Part shown: positions 25,201 through 33,184 of the stretch, piece by piece
How positions within the stretch are numbered: position 1 is the stretch's first letter
How the letters are laid out: each line of letters starts with the position of its first letter
Origin: CAYSPU01 sp964432995
Lineage (GTDB): Bacteria; Verrucomicrobiota; Verrucomicrobiia; Limisphaerales; JAHDYP01
Length of the DNA stretch: 61,329 nt
Direction of reading: 5' to 3'
Assembly (NCBI GenBank): GCA_964432995.1
Contig: CAYSPU010000002.1
Location: forward strand, 1-61,329
Translations under genes and position numbers: made by a program
Notes under the pieces: generated by a model
Databases searched by the model: none
What the model was told of the DNA's origin: nothing
Seen by the model: the letters and a program-made list of their open reading frames with translations, nothing else

Positions 25201-28200
25201 CCAGACCGTGCCCGGACCGTCGAAGGTCAGGGTCAGACCGATGAGTGACGTTGCGGTGCCACCGACCCCGTTGTCACGTGTGATCATGAGCTGCCACTCG
25301 TTTCCTGGTGGGCGGGTGCCGACTGGGGGCAGGGTCGCCGTGATCTGATCGTCCGCCCAAGTCGAGATGATGAGCGGCACGCCGTCGATGGTCGCCTGGC
25401 TTCCCAGCCCCTGGGTTCCGAACCCGTAATCCCGAAGGACAGTGGGCTGGCCACCCACGACCGGGTCGTAATCGGGATTCGATACCGTGGTCAGGCCCAT
25501 CGACTTGATCGTGATGACGTCCGTCTGGAATTCGAGATAAGGACCGACACCCGCCGTGGTCGAGACCTCCTTGATCACGGGGGTCCCCGCCGGCGGTTCG
25601 GCCTCGACCTGCTTGTTCGGGTAGCCGACAAAGCCGGCGATGGGAACGATGGGTGTATCGAGGTAGGAGAGCGACCCGGGGTAATAGTGGAGCGTCCAGG
25701 GCGAGGTGGCGAAGCTTGGGTTGTAGTACGGATCGGCGATCCGGCGCGTCCGGTCACCGGGGTCGGGCATGGTGGGATCGTTGAGGATCAGCGTCAACAT
25801 GTTCGGGGCAACGCCGCTCGGCGAGGGCACGTTGACAGTGTAGGTCGAGGGCACCAGCGCGTTGTACGTGCCGTAAGCGTCGGAATAAACGCGGGCGACT
25901 TCGTTGCCCGCCCAGTCTCGGAACGAAATCGGCAGGTAACCCGGCGAGGCCTTCTCGCCGAAGATCGGGCTGAACGCGTTGAACTCCGCGCTCAAATCGT
26001 TCAGCACAAACCCGACCACGCGCGTGGCCTTGGGAACCTCGGTGTACATGTGGAAGTCGCAGGCAGCGTTTTTGCCCGCGGCCAGCGTGACCAGCTTACG
26101 GTCGGCGAGCGGACGTTGTTGGCCGGCGAAAGGGGCCTCGATTTGTTGGTCGGGGAAGAGGGTGAGATAGGCGGGCACGATGTGCGCCGGCGCGCCGTTT
26201 GCGGGCGTGCCGACCAACTCCGGCATCAACAGGAGCTTGCTGGGCTTGTAGGCATCGCCAAAGTCCACGTTCTTGCTCTCCTCGGTTTGGATCAGGTAGT
26301 TCGGCGGTGGGAATGCCTGAACGATGTAATCGCCGGGGGGCAAGACCGACGGGACTGGATCGTTGCCCGGGTTGCCGTCGAACATCTGCGCGGGGATGCC
26401 GGCCGGGAAATAGTCGCCAAAGAAATACCCGCCGTCGAACACGCCGGGGCGGACCTGGTTCCAGGTGGCGTAATTGTCGCTGCCGATGATGGCTTTCCCA
26501 TCAATCACGGGCGGGTCCACCTGGATCGAGCCGGTAGGCATGTTGTCGTCCCAACTGTCCGACCAGGCGATCTGAACTGCGTCGCCGGCGTCGAACACGT
26601 TGTCGGAGTCGCGGTCGATGTCTTCGGGCCCCGGAAACTCGCCCTGGCTGAAGCCGAACGGATAGTTATCGACGTCGGCGATCTCGAGTCCGGGGACGCC
26701 GTTGATGTCGTCGATGATCTTGTCGTGATCAACATCGAGGTAGAGCGCCAACTGCACGCGCGGGATGCCGGGCTCCCACGCGTCGATGACGGCGTCGCGC
26801 GGGTCGTTCTCGGCGCGAGTGGTTTGATACCCGATCACGCCCGAGATGCCGCCGTTTTCGCCGGGGGCGTAGTTGATCTTGCCCCAATCGATGCGGTTGT
26901 TCTGGTTCAGGAATAAATGCATGGCCTGGCTAAGAACCGGGCCGGTTTCCGTCCGCGAAAGGTTGTTGCCCGTGTTCGGGTTGGGGATTGGCACGAGGGG
27001 GAGCAGGACCTCACCTGTGATCGGATCCGTTTCGTATTGCGGTTGCGGGTTGCGCACGCCCTCGGAGGGCATGATCCAACCGTTGTCCGGTTGAATGATG
27101 CCGCCTTCGTCAACCACCGTGGTCATGCCCGTGGGCTTGAACCGGCTGTAGTCGACTTCCGTGACCAGCCACTTGAAGAACGGGAAGACCTCGGCGAAAC
27201 CGTAATCGCCGGCGCTGTCGGTGACCGTGCCTTGGTAAACCGTGCCGTCGCGGAACCGGATGTTGACGGCCATGTTGATCAGGCCCTGCTCGTTGGTATC
27301 CTTGAACCCGTTTTCAGCCTTCGTCGGGTCTCCCGCGCCGTCGTCGTAGAAGATCGACCCTTCGAGCGTGCCAAACCACCGATAGACAAGCACGTCACCC
27401 AGGTTGTTGATGTCGTTTGGATTATTGACGACCGTGATGGTCCGGAACCCGAAAAGCGCATCCAGCGGTTTGTCCCACGTCACCAATTGATACGTGCCCG
27501 GCGGGACGTTCGGGATGCTGAATTCGCCGGTGCCGGGATCGCAGGGCGCGGCAAAGAGACCACGTCCGGGCAGGCCCAAGGCATTCAGTTCATTCAGGCC
27601 CACCCAGCCGTCCGGAACCGCGGGGCCGATGGCGAACAACTGGTTGTTGGGCGGCCGTCCGAAATGGTTATAGCGCACGACACCGGTAACGGTCTGGCTG
27701 GCCGGGCTGGGCGGCGGCGCCTGGATCGGGTCCGCCCACGGTAACTTGGCCGGGTCCACGAACCCGAAGAACACATGGTAGAACCCAGGACCGAATCCCT
27801 CGAGGAAGACCGTCGGCTCGTTCGCTTTCACCCACGCATCCACCGTCAGGGTGCCCTCGATGGTGGCCGTCTGGTGCCACGAGCCGTTGACATTCACCTT
27901 GCCGTGCCCGCCCGACCAGTCTGTGCCCGTCGGCGGAATCACTTGCACGCCATACTTGCCCATGGCCAGGTACTTGATCAGCGCCTTGCCGTTGGCATCG
28001 GTGTAGACATTCCCGTCCCCGAGTTGATCAACCACCGGCGATCCTCCCACCATGATCGGTTCACCGTTGTTGTTCGGATCAAACTGGTAGGTGGTGCCGA
28101 GCGGATTCCCGAAGGCATCCTGGAGAATCGGCCCCCCGCCGATATCGGCCAGAATCACCCGGAAGCCCGGCAGACCCGCCTCGAGGGCATCCGGCGCATT

Positions 28201-28680
28201 GTTGATGGGATTGTTGTCGTGGAACACCAGGACTGAAATCTGCGAGGTCGGGATCGGGTGTTGGTTGAGAACAACTGTCGCCGAGGTTTGGCCCGCGGCG
28301 ATGTTCGCCCCACCCAGCGCATACCCGTCGGCCATCACGGAGAGCATGTAACGCTTGGTCGCGTCTGGGATGGGCACGGTGAGCGTGCCGCCTCCGCCCG
28401 GGAGAGTGCCGCTCCCGCTGCCGACAACCAGCGCGTGGCTCTTGTGGATCACGAGCGATGCGGTGTCATTCGAGGGATTGGCCGGATCGGTCAAGGCCGT
28501 GTTATCCTCTTCGAGCATCCAGCGTAGCGGCGTGCTGACCGCGGCCCCATTCCCGTCCACGACCATCAGATCCAGGGCGAGCGTCGGAATCGAGAGCAGC
28601 AAGCCCACCAGCAAAACCACCAGCGAGGTCAGCACTTTGGTCCGGCGACCCCCAGCAATCGGCGAGTCAGTTGTCATCAT
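22276..28680 (-). CDS. Giant exported multicopper oxidase with SdrD-B-like and beta-helix regions
   Basis: About 2,134 residues. After a signal peptide (about 12-36), residues to about 1150 are built of carboxypeptidase-regulatory/SdrD-B-like beta domains (GTLEGSIFYDDGAGDPTKAE, SGVIGYQTTRAENDPRDA). A right-handed beta-helix follows at about 1160-1650 (SISGGGVLVYNFAHSLKISN, repeated 'NNGAGLSGGGI'). After a Pro/Gly linker comes a two-cupredoxin multicopper oxidase (about 1755-2134). Its ligands look complete: H1853/H1856/H1858 in HTVHFHG, then H1898-C1899-H1900, H1906 and M1911 in YHCHVEATEHMEMGM. The layout recalls large extracellular Mn(II)/Fe(II)-oxidising multicopper proteins, but substrate is unknown. 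ATG 28680 gives a better signal peptide than ATG 28740. It heads the operon. Confidence 0.88.
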   Translation of the reverse strand: MMTTDSPIAGGRRTKVLTSLVVLLVGLLLSIPTLALDLMVVDGNGAAVSTPLRWMLEEDNTALTDPANPSNDTASLVIHKSHALVVGSGSGTLPGGGGTLTVPIPDATKRYMLSVMADGYALGGANIAAGQTSATVVLNQHPIPTSQISVLVFHDNNPINNAPDALEAGLPGFRVILADIGGGPILQDAFGNPLGTTYQFDPNNNGEPIMVGGSPVVDQLGDGNVYTDANGKALIKYLAMGKYGVQVIPPTGTDWSGGHGKVNVNGSWHQTATIEGTLTVDAWVKANEPTVFLEGFGPGFYHVFFGFVDPAKLPWADPIQAPPPSPASQTVTGVVRYNHFGRPPNNQLFAIGPAVPDGWVGLNELNALGLPGRGLFAAPCDPGTGEFSIPNVPPGTYQLVTWDKPLDALFGFRTITVVNNPNDINNLGDVLVYRWFGTLEGSIFYDDGAGDPTKAENGFKDTNEQGLINMAVNIRFRDGTVYQGTVTDSAGDYGFAEVFPFFKWLVTEVDYSRFKPTGMTTVVDEGGIIQPDNGWIMPSEGVRNPQPQYETDPITGEVLLPLVPIPNPNTGNNLSRTETGPVLSQAMHLFLNQNNRIDWGKINYAPGENGGISGVIGYQTTRAENDPRDAVIDAWEPGIPRVQLALYLDVDHDKIIDDINGVPGLEIADVDNYPFGFSQGEFPGPEDIDRDSDNVFDAGDAVQIAWSDSWDDNMPTGSIQVDPPVIDGKAIIGSDNYATWNQVRPGVFDGGYFFGDYFPAGIPAQMFDGNPGNDPVPSVLPPGDYIVQAFPPPNYLIQTEESKNVDFGDAYKPSKLLLMPELVGTPANGAPAHIVPAYLTLFPDQQIEAPFAGQQRPLADRKLVTLAAGKNAACDFHMYTEVPKATRVVGFVLNDLSAEFNAFSPIFGEKASPGYLPISFRDWAGNEVARVYSDAYGTYNALVPSTYTVNVPSPSGVAPNMLTLILNDPTMPDPGDRTRRIADPYYNPSFATSPWTLHYYPGSLSYLDTPIVPIAGFVGYPNKQVEAEPPAGTPVIKEVSTTAGVGPYLEFQTDVITIKSMGLTTVSNPDYDPVVGGQPTVLRDYGFGTQGLGSQATIDGVPLIISTWADDQITATLPPVGTRPPGNEWQLMITRDNGVGGTATSLIGLTLTFDGPGTVWRVAPRTATTADPLPDPIQEAIDAAAPGDLILVGPGNYYENPIMYKALRLQGVGAATVIRANPVPFERVAAWHTKVQSILAGGDPFVANENPGVLVLGQNATDFLDHAARVDGFEMTGSISGGGVLVYNFAHSLKISNNRLDGNQGLTGGGISLGLQGAVPGAVGVLYDNKNVLITYNQIIKNGSVDGSGGIAVINGAEGYQIIKNHIVGNFSRLSGGGIGHYGRNRGGLIADNTIAFNEVFLALATGGDGGGIYIAGEVAPGGLSGGAGSVTIVNNLIQGNLAGSGMGGGIRVNGFNGSDVTASPGDPSAWYALDIFNNMIVNNGAGLSGGGISLQDATRVRIVHNTITRNDCSATAQSAFGGGMDSTPRPAGIVAYTHSQALAAAAGEIHANPELLNNIISENRSFWFNGTTQKLVPDPAGAGPWTYWDLAVSDEPAPQVYNLNPTYCILTDATGYDPSNFAADPMFVDPYFNAVYAAAVIDEAGNNISVRLAPARPAGDYHLQPTSPARNNSALFSEIAYDFDAQGRPEGAFGDIGADEVAATPVAFVWPTVALVGPPAAGAAPGGPVVPPVGPGVPPPVINPTPIEPVNGVYLTDPEPLIDTDGDAIPDNDIAYYRLTAGDGFVTMADGTVLYTFGFADASTTLEAEIMTAGALKAEFAAPTLVFKEGQHVHLDLSNVGMLMRPDLFDPHTVHFHGFPQAATVFDGEPMASLSVNMGRTFRYYYYIAEPGTFLYHCHVEATEHMEMGMIGNLYVLPKQNNLPNGTPLGPSFTHVTGNKYLYNDGDGSTLYHVEVPLQLLGFDRKFHQEHIAVQPLPFSTLHEDYPTINGRGYPDTINPNPITTTILDDNNQVSFQNDSQKVNSVITAVKGQRIALRISNVSLSDFHTLSVPGIPMTVVGKDARLLRGPTGKSLFYQTTSVTLGGGETADVILDTASVPAGTYFVYDARLTNLSNDLEDYGGMMTEITLTNP

Positions 28681-28780
28681 GGCAGTCAAGGTGCTATCCA
28701 CTGCCGCTCCTGTCCATGCGCGCCCGCCTAGTTCGGTCATCAGGCGAGACCCTATTCCTGCGCCAGCGTCCGACGGGTTG

Positions 28781-28800
28781 GTATAGGACTTCTCCCTATG
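28781..28800. promoter_or_regulatory. Operator-like dyad in the divergent region between giant oxidase and PEP-CTERM genes
   Basis: GTATAGGACTTCTCCCTATG with arms TATAGG/CCTATG. Its reverse complement matches 10231-10250 at 14 of 20 positions. It lies about 100-120 bp upstream of the giant oxidase start (28680) and 58 bp upstream of the PEP-CTERM gene start (28859), so it could control either or both. No clear -35/-10 pair was identified in the 178-bp intergenic region. Confidence 0.42.
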
Positions 28801-28858
28801 GCGGAATCAGGCAAACCTTGCGTTGACGCCAGCCGCTGCGAGGAACAGAATTGCCGCA

Positions 28859-29596
28859 ATGAAAACGACCAGTCTATTATCCAGAGCTGCGCTCGCCGCA
28901 CTCTTGGCCGGGGGGATTGTGGCGCCAATCGGGCAGGCGGCATTGATAATCGGGACCTTCGGGGAATGGACTTCACAGGGTTCACTGTCGGAGGGATCGG
29001 AGTCGTGGGGCGCCGGTTCGTCGTATACGCTGACGTACGGCCAGACGTTCACGACACCCAGCGATCTGACAACTTTGAATCTCTCGGCCGTCCGGTTCAA
29101 GCTGGAATACCCGAGCTCGACTGGCTCGCCCTTCAACTTCGAGGCGTATGTTTACGAGTGGGATAGCGTCAACGAAATCGTGAAGGGTCTCCGGATGAAC
29201 AACCCCTCTGTCCCGCTCCCCGGCATTGGGCCGGGCACGCCCCTCACGACGTTCGAGATTGCTACGGGAGGGGTTCTATTGACCCCGGGGCTGGAATACA
29301 TGGTGTTCCTGTCCACCGCGGAACATCCGCTCGAAGACGTTGGGGGGGTCAGTTGGGGCTATCTGGCAGCAGGATCCACAGTCGAACCGCAGGCGAGCGC
29401 GGCCGGTGCTTTCTATTCCAATCTTGGTGCGGCCAATGACACTGCCGCATGGAAGACTGCGAATTACTGGACATCGAGGAGCCCCGAGGACCTCGCCTTC
29501 GAGTTGGTCCTTGTTCCCGAGCCGCAGATGGTTGGGGTCATCACGGCTTTGGGCCTGCTCGGCTTCGGTTGGATGCGGCGTCGCGGTGTCAGGTAG
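28859..29596 (+). CDS. PEP-CTERM exported protein
   Basis: 245 residues of unknown function with a signal peptide (about 1-27) and a C-terminal PEP-CTERM sorting signal: VPEP, a hydrophobic stretch (VGVITALGLLGFGWM) and RRR. Such proteins are sorted by an exosortase, none of which is in the window. The body (TFGEWTSQGSLSEGSESWGA, FNFEAYVYEWD, LTPGLEYMVFLSTAEH) looks like the choice-of-anchor beta-sandwich type common in this group. ATG 28859 is chosen because it opens the signal peptide and has GAGGAA upstream; an earlier in-frame ATG at 28823 would add 12 residues. A terminator follows 31 bp after the stop. Confidence 0.86.
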   Translation: MKTTSLLSRAALAALLAGGIVAPIGQAALIIGTFGEWTSQGSLSEGSESWGAGSSYTLTYGQTFTTPSDLTTLNLSAVRFKLEYPSSTGSPFNFEAYVYEWDSVNEIVKGLRMNNPSVPLPGIGPGTPLTTFEIATGGVLLTPGLEYMVFLSTAEHPLEDVGGVSWGYLAAGSTVEPQASAAGAFYSNLGAANDTAAWKTANYWTSRSPEDLAFELVLVPEPQMVGVITALGLLGFGWMRRRGVR

Positions 29597-29627
29597 CCTG
29601 GCGGTTCCTGGTAGTTTTCTTCGATTC

Positions 29628-29661
29628 AAGGCGCAGGCGCTTGCCTGCGCCTTGCCGTTTT
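29628..29661 (+). terminator. Rho-independent terminator of the PEP-CTERM gene
   Basis: Perfect 11-bp stem AAGGCGCAGGC (29628-29638) with loop GCTT and GCCTGCGCCTT (29643-29653), followed by a short T-run at 29658-29661. It lies 31 bp after the stop codon. Because the stem starts AA and ends TT it could also act on the convergent gene at 29796-31427. Confidence 0.8.
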
Positions 29662-29795
29662 CACATCGATATGCGGAGGCGATCCGACTGGGCGAGCGTC
29701 TCCGGCTGAGGGACCGAGAAACCGAATCGCTCCGGTGGGCTCGGGTCTCAGCGACATGAAAACCTCACCGGAAGCGCCGGGGGGTGCCGGCGCGG

Positions 29796-31427
29796 TCAGG
29801 GCTGCCCGGGGCTGAGAATCCGATAGAAGCCGGCGGGCTGCTGGGGATTGACGGGCAGCCTCGCCTCGAAGAGGCCGATCTCAACCTCGGCGATCGTGGG
29901 CTGTGGCGTCATGGGCTGCCAGTTGGCAACCGAGCTGAGCGAGTCGGCCTCCTCGAAAACGAATTCAGCGATTCCCTGGGGATCACCACTGAACGCAACG
30001 ATCAGTTCGCCGTCCGGCGCCAGTTGGATGCCGAGGATGACGGGCGCTGGCGTGGGTTCGCGAAATGCGATCGTCTGAGTGCAGGTGGTCGAGTTCCCGC
30101 ACGCGTCGACGGCCCGCCAGACCCGCACAATCGCCTTCGCCCCGGCACACGTCCCGGGCGTAGTCGTATCGGTGTAGGTCACCGTGGGATTGGGGTCGTG
30201 GGCATCGGTGGCCGTAGCTGTGCCGGTGATGTCGGGAGTGGTCGCGGTCCCGCACTCAACGGTGATGTCCGCAGGGCAGTTCAGGCTCGGCGGTGTCGCA
30301 TCGAGCGTGACGGTGACCCTGAAACTGCAGGTGGCGCGGTTGCCAGCCGAATCCGTGGCGGCGCACTCAACCCAGTTCGTTCCGGGCGGGAAGGTTGAAC
30401 CTGAGGACGGTGTGGAATCCACGGTGAACGGCGGGCAGCCTCCGGTTACGGTGGGCGCGGGGTACTCGACAACCAGGCCTGCCGGGTCACAAGTGCGGGC
30501 CGTGATATCCGTCGGGCATGCGATGGACAGGCCGCAGAGTGCGAAGCGGGACACCGCAATGCCGGCGACCTGCTTGAGCATCCCCCCGGAGAACGTCGCC
30601 AAGTGATTGCCCTGGGCGTCGTAGCGGTCGATGCTGTCCGCCAAACCGGTGCTCGCGCAAACGAGACTCCCGTCGGGCGCGACGTCCAGACCGTAGGGGA
30701 AACCCGGCGCGCGGGCCACCTCGACCAGGTTCCCGTCCGTCAAGCGCTGGATGAGCTTGCTGTCGTAGCCGGTGACAAAGACGTCGGCGCCTCGGGTCGC
30801 GACCGCCCAGGGTTCATTGACTCCCTGGCCGCCATCGATCGAGGTCTGCGTGCCGTTGGCCATATCCACTGAAACGAGCTCGTCGTTCATGTGGGATGCA
30901 ACCACCAAGTGACCTTCGTCGAGGATATCGAGCCCGATCGGGCCTTGGATCAGGTTGCTGCGAGTGACAAGCATCGGGTCGCCGGTGGCGATCGAGACGC
31001 GGTACACGGCGTTGCTCGACCGGCTGGTGACGTAGAGATCGCCGGCAGCGCTCAGGACGATTCCCCAAGCCTGCGGAATGGACCGCGTGGGATTGACCAC
31101 CGTCAGGGTGCCGGTCTTGAGGTCGAGGCGTTTGATCTTGCCGCCCCACTCGGCCACGAACAGCTCGCCCATCGGGCTGAGCGTGAGGTCGGTGGGCGTG
31201 GCGAACGTCGCCAGTCTCGTCTGGACCATGGTGTTAGGGTCGATCTTGAGCACCGAATTGCCCCCGTAGTTCGCCACGAAGATGTCGCCCACCTGAACCG
31301 GCCACTGGGCGCGACTGGACAGGCCAACGAAGATGAGGAACAGGACGATGATCCAGTGCTTTGCGGGGAATGGCATTGCGGAACTCCGGTGATGGGCGGC
31401 TGGGGTGGGTCGAGACGACCTGTTCAT
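29796..31427 (-). CDS. Exported beta-propeller (NHL/SMP-30-like) protein with two HYR domains
   Basis: 543 residues, function not known. A signal peptide (about 24-40) is followed by a six-bladed propeller-like region (about 45-300) with repeats such as GDIFVANYGGNSVLKIDPNT, GELFVAEWGGKIKRLD and GDLYVTSRSSNAVYRVS. Two HYR/Ig-like domains follow (about 305-470; 'CPTDITARTCDPAG', 'NCPADITVECGT'), then the C-terminal tail typical of exported verrucomicrobial proteins (FVFEEADSLSSVANWQPM). Probably a surface or adhesion protein. The ATG at 31427 overlaps the TGA of the upstream gene (ATGA, 31427-31424), so coupling supports it; ATG 31376 would also give a signal peptide. Confidence 0.8.
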   Translation of the reverse strand: MNRSSRPTPAAHHRSSAMPFPAKHWIIVLFLIFVGLSSRAQWPVQVGDIFVANYGGNSVLKIDPNTMVQTRLATFATPTDLTLSPMGELFVAEWGGKIKRLDLKTGTLTVVNPTRSIPQAWGIVLSAAGDLYVTSRSSNAVYRVSIATGDPMLVTRSNLIQGPIGLDILDEGHLVVASHMNDELVSVDMANGTQTSIDGGQGVNEPWAVATRGADVFVTGYDSKLIQRLTDGNLVEVARAPGFPYGLDVAPDGSLVCASTGLADSIDRYDAQGNHLATFSGGMLKQVAGIAVSRFALCGLSIACPTDITARTCDPAGLVVEYPAPTVTGGCPPFTVDSTPSSGSTFPPGTNWVECAATDSAGNRATCSFRVTVTLDATPPSLNCPADITVECGTATTPDITGTATATDAHDPNPTVTYTDTTTPGTCAGAKAIVRVWRAVDACGNSTTCTQTIAFREPTPAPVILGIQLAPDGELIVAFSGDPQGIAEFVFEEADSLSSVANWQPMTPQPTIAEVEIGLFEARLPVNPQQPAGFYRILSPGQP

Positions 31428-31990
31428 TCTACGGTCAGGTTGTTGGCGTGGGCCTGGCCGACGACGAGCGTGACTTTGCTGCCGGCCTGAAGTGCGCCTC
31501 CGGCATTTGCGAACATCACCCCGTAAACCCGACCCTTTGCAGGCTGATGCACCTCGAGTGGCGGCGGCGGCTGCGCGGTTCCGATCTTGAGGCCGTTGGC
31601 CTCGTCGACGAGATAAGCCATGTTCTCGCTGGTATCGAGCGCGGCGGCTTTGGCCGCATCCACCACCCGGTATCGCACGTCCAAGGCCCGGCCGGCCGCG
31701 GTGAGCCGCACGCTGACCACTTCCAGGCCCAATCGGTCAACCAAACTGGCTCCCGGGATCTCAGCTTTGGGTTTGGGACTCGCCGGTGGCACCGCCGGCA
31801 ACGTCTGCCTCGCCGGCGCCGCAGCGGCAGCCGGCGTACGGGCAGCGGCGGCCTGGGGCGATGGGGTGGCCGGCGCAGGAGCACCGGGGCGGGATCGAAA
31901 GAACACGATAACAGCCAGGAACAGCACCAGCGTTCCTGCCACGGCCAACACGAAGCCTGGGCGCATACCGGGCTCAGTTTGATAGTTCAT
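31424..31990 (-). CDS. Membrane-anchored paralogue of the small exported protein at 18672-19145
   Basis: 188 residues: a membrane anchor (about 11-30, FVLAVAGTLVLFLAVIVFF), a long Ala/Pro-rich linker (about 33-78) and a C-terminal beta domain shared with the 18672-19145 protein (VSVRLTAAGRALDVRYRVVD, NMAYLVDEANG, GRVYGVMFANAG). The anchor and linker replace that paralogue's cysteine-rich segment. The domain's function is unknown. The start ATGAACTATCA matches the paralogue's start; an upstream in-frame GTG at 32005 is less likely. It is translationally coupled to the propeller/HYR gene by an ATGA overlap. Confidence 0.75.
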   Translation of the reverse strand: MNYQTEPGMRPGFVLAVAGTLVLFLAVIVFFRSRPGAPAPATPSPQAAAARTPAAAAAPARQTLPAVPPASPKPKAEIPGASLVDRLGLEVVSVRLTAAGRALDVRYRVVDAAKAAALDTSENMAYLVDEANGLKIGTAQPPPPLEVHQPAKGRVYGVMFANAGGALQAGSKVTLVVGQAHANNLTVE

Positions 31991-32319
31991 CGGATATCGT
32001 TTCACTTCAGCGCTACGCCAAGGTCATATTCCAGTGCGGTGATGCCTCAGGCCGGATGCAACCGCGAATCGACGCCGAGCTTGCGGAGATCGCGTCCCTG
32101 TCCGTCGATTCGCCGTTGCGAACTTGATCCGCCTACAACGCACCTGCAGATTGAAGCATTCTACAGGACCCACCGGGTCTTCTCCAATAGGTCAAACGCT
32201 GAAACAGGGCTTGGGAAAAGTCCGATTCCACCGGATGGAATGCCACATCCCTTATCATCGCGCAAGGTGTTGGCGGATGGTTGATTTCACCACAAAGGAG
32301 TCCAGGATTTCGATCAATC

Positions 32320-32365
32320 CGACGGCCATTTCCACCCGGAATTAGTTCTTGCACAAGCTCTTAGG
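32320..32365 (+). repeat. Dispersed intergenic motif, copy C
   Basis: CGACGGCC, then a CCACCCGGAATTAG block, then TTCTTGCACAAGCTCTTAGG at 32346-32365. Similar blocks occur at 1-53 and 49109-49154. Here the motif points away from any start codon and lies 3' of the minus-strand response regulator, which argues for a dispersed repeat rather than simply a promoter. The remainder of the 447-bp gap (31991-32437) has short hairpins (GACCCACCGGGTC near 32167; ATTCCACCGGATGGAAT near 32223) but no gene or tRNA that I can support. Confidence 0.5.
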
Positions 32366-32437
32366 CAAGGATTTGGGCACATGCTGCCTCGAGGCCGCGG
32401 ATTTTCCGCGCAGACCGGGAGCCGCCGCGGGAGCGAC

Positions 32438-33184
32438 TCAGTCTTGCCCTTCTGCCGAGCCGGCAGGCCCGCCACCGGATTCGACCCAGTTCACGGCAAA
32501 GCGGGTGAGACTGAGAGCGTCGTGGAGCTGGAGTTTCTCCTTGATGTGTTCGCGGTGCGCCTGGACGGTTTTGATGCTGATGTGCAGGTCTTGCGCGATC
32601 TCCCGGGTTCTTCGGCCCCGGCCGATGAATTCCAGAATGACGAGTTCGCGGTCGCTCAAGCAGTCGACCGGCAGCTTCTGCTGACCGTTACGGGAGACGC
32701 AGAGGCGGTTAAGCATTCGCGCCGTGGTGGCCTCGCTGAAGTAGAGTCCCCCGTGGGCGACTTTGCGGATCGCCTCGAGGAGTTTCGGCATCGGTTCCCG
32801 CTTCATCACATAGCCTTTGGCGCCGGCGCGCAGAACGCGCTCCGCATAGAGCGTCTCGTCGTGAGTCGAAAGGACGAGCACCGGCAATCCGGGATGCTGT
32901 GCCACCAGGTCTTTCGTGAGATCGATCCCGTGAGAATCGTGGAGGGAGATGTCCGCCACGACGAGGTCGGGCTTCAGCTCCGCGACGGCCTGGAGGGCCT
33001 CCCTTGCGCTGGCGGCAGAGCCGCATACCTCCAAGTCATGCTGGCTGTTGATCGAAGCGGTCAGGCCTTCCACCAGGATGGGATGGTCATCGACCACGAG
33101 GATGCGCATGCGGCCCGTCCGGGTGGGAGGCACAGGCAATGTGGGGGGCGTCGGACTGCTGCGTTGGGAAGAACGGTCACTCAT
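32438..33184 (-). CDS. NarL/LuxR-type response regulator
   Basis: 248-residue DNA-binding response regulator. The receiver domain begins at RILVVDDHP with the phospho-acceptor at D78 (LVVADISLHD) and conserved S/T and K in LVLSTHDE and GYVMK. The C-terminal LuxR-type helix-turn-helix follows (LSDRELVILEFIGRG ... REIAQDLHISIKTVQAHREH). A Pro/Ser-rich stretch of about 25 residues precedes the receiver. It is the last gene of a four-gene signalling operon and overlaps the 3' end of the kinase gene by 8 bp, so the REC-PAS-NarX-type kinase at 33177 is its likely partner. ATG 33184 is used; 33208 is an alternative. Targets are unknown. Confidence 0.92.
   Translation of the reverse strand: MSDRSSQRSSPTPPTLPVPPTRTGRMRILVVDDHPILVEGLTASINSQHDLEVCGSAASAREALQAVAELKPDLVVADISLHDSHGIDLTKDLVAQHPGLPVLVLSTHDETLYAERVLRAGAKGYVMKREPMPKLLEAIRKVAHGGLYFSEATTARMLNRLCVSRNGQQKLPVDCLSDRELVILEFIGRGRRTREIAQDLHISIKTVQAHREHIKEKLQLHDALSLTRFAVNWVESGGGPAGSAEGQD

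Noticed and set aside
32160..32240. Possible small RNA or tRNA from short hairpins (GACCC/GGGTC; ATTCCA/TGGAAT)
   Set aside because: Stems are only 5-6 bp, there is no cloverleaf or T-run, and no conserved RNA was recognised.
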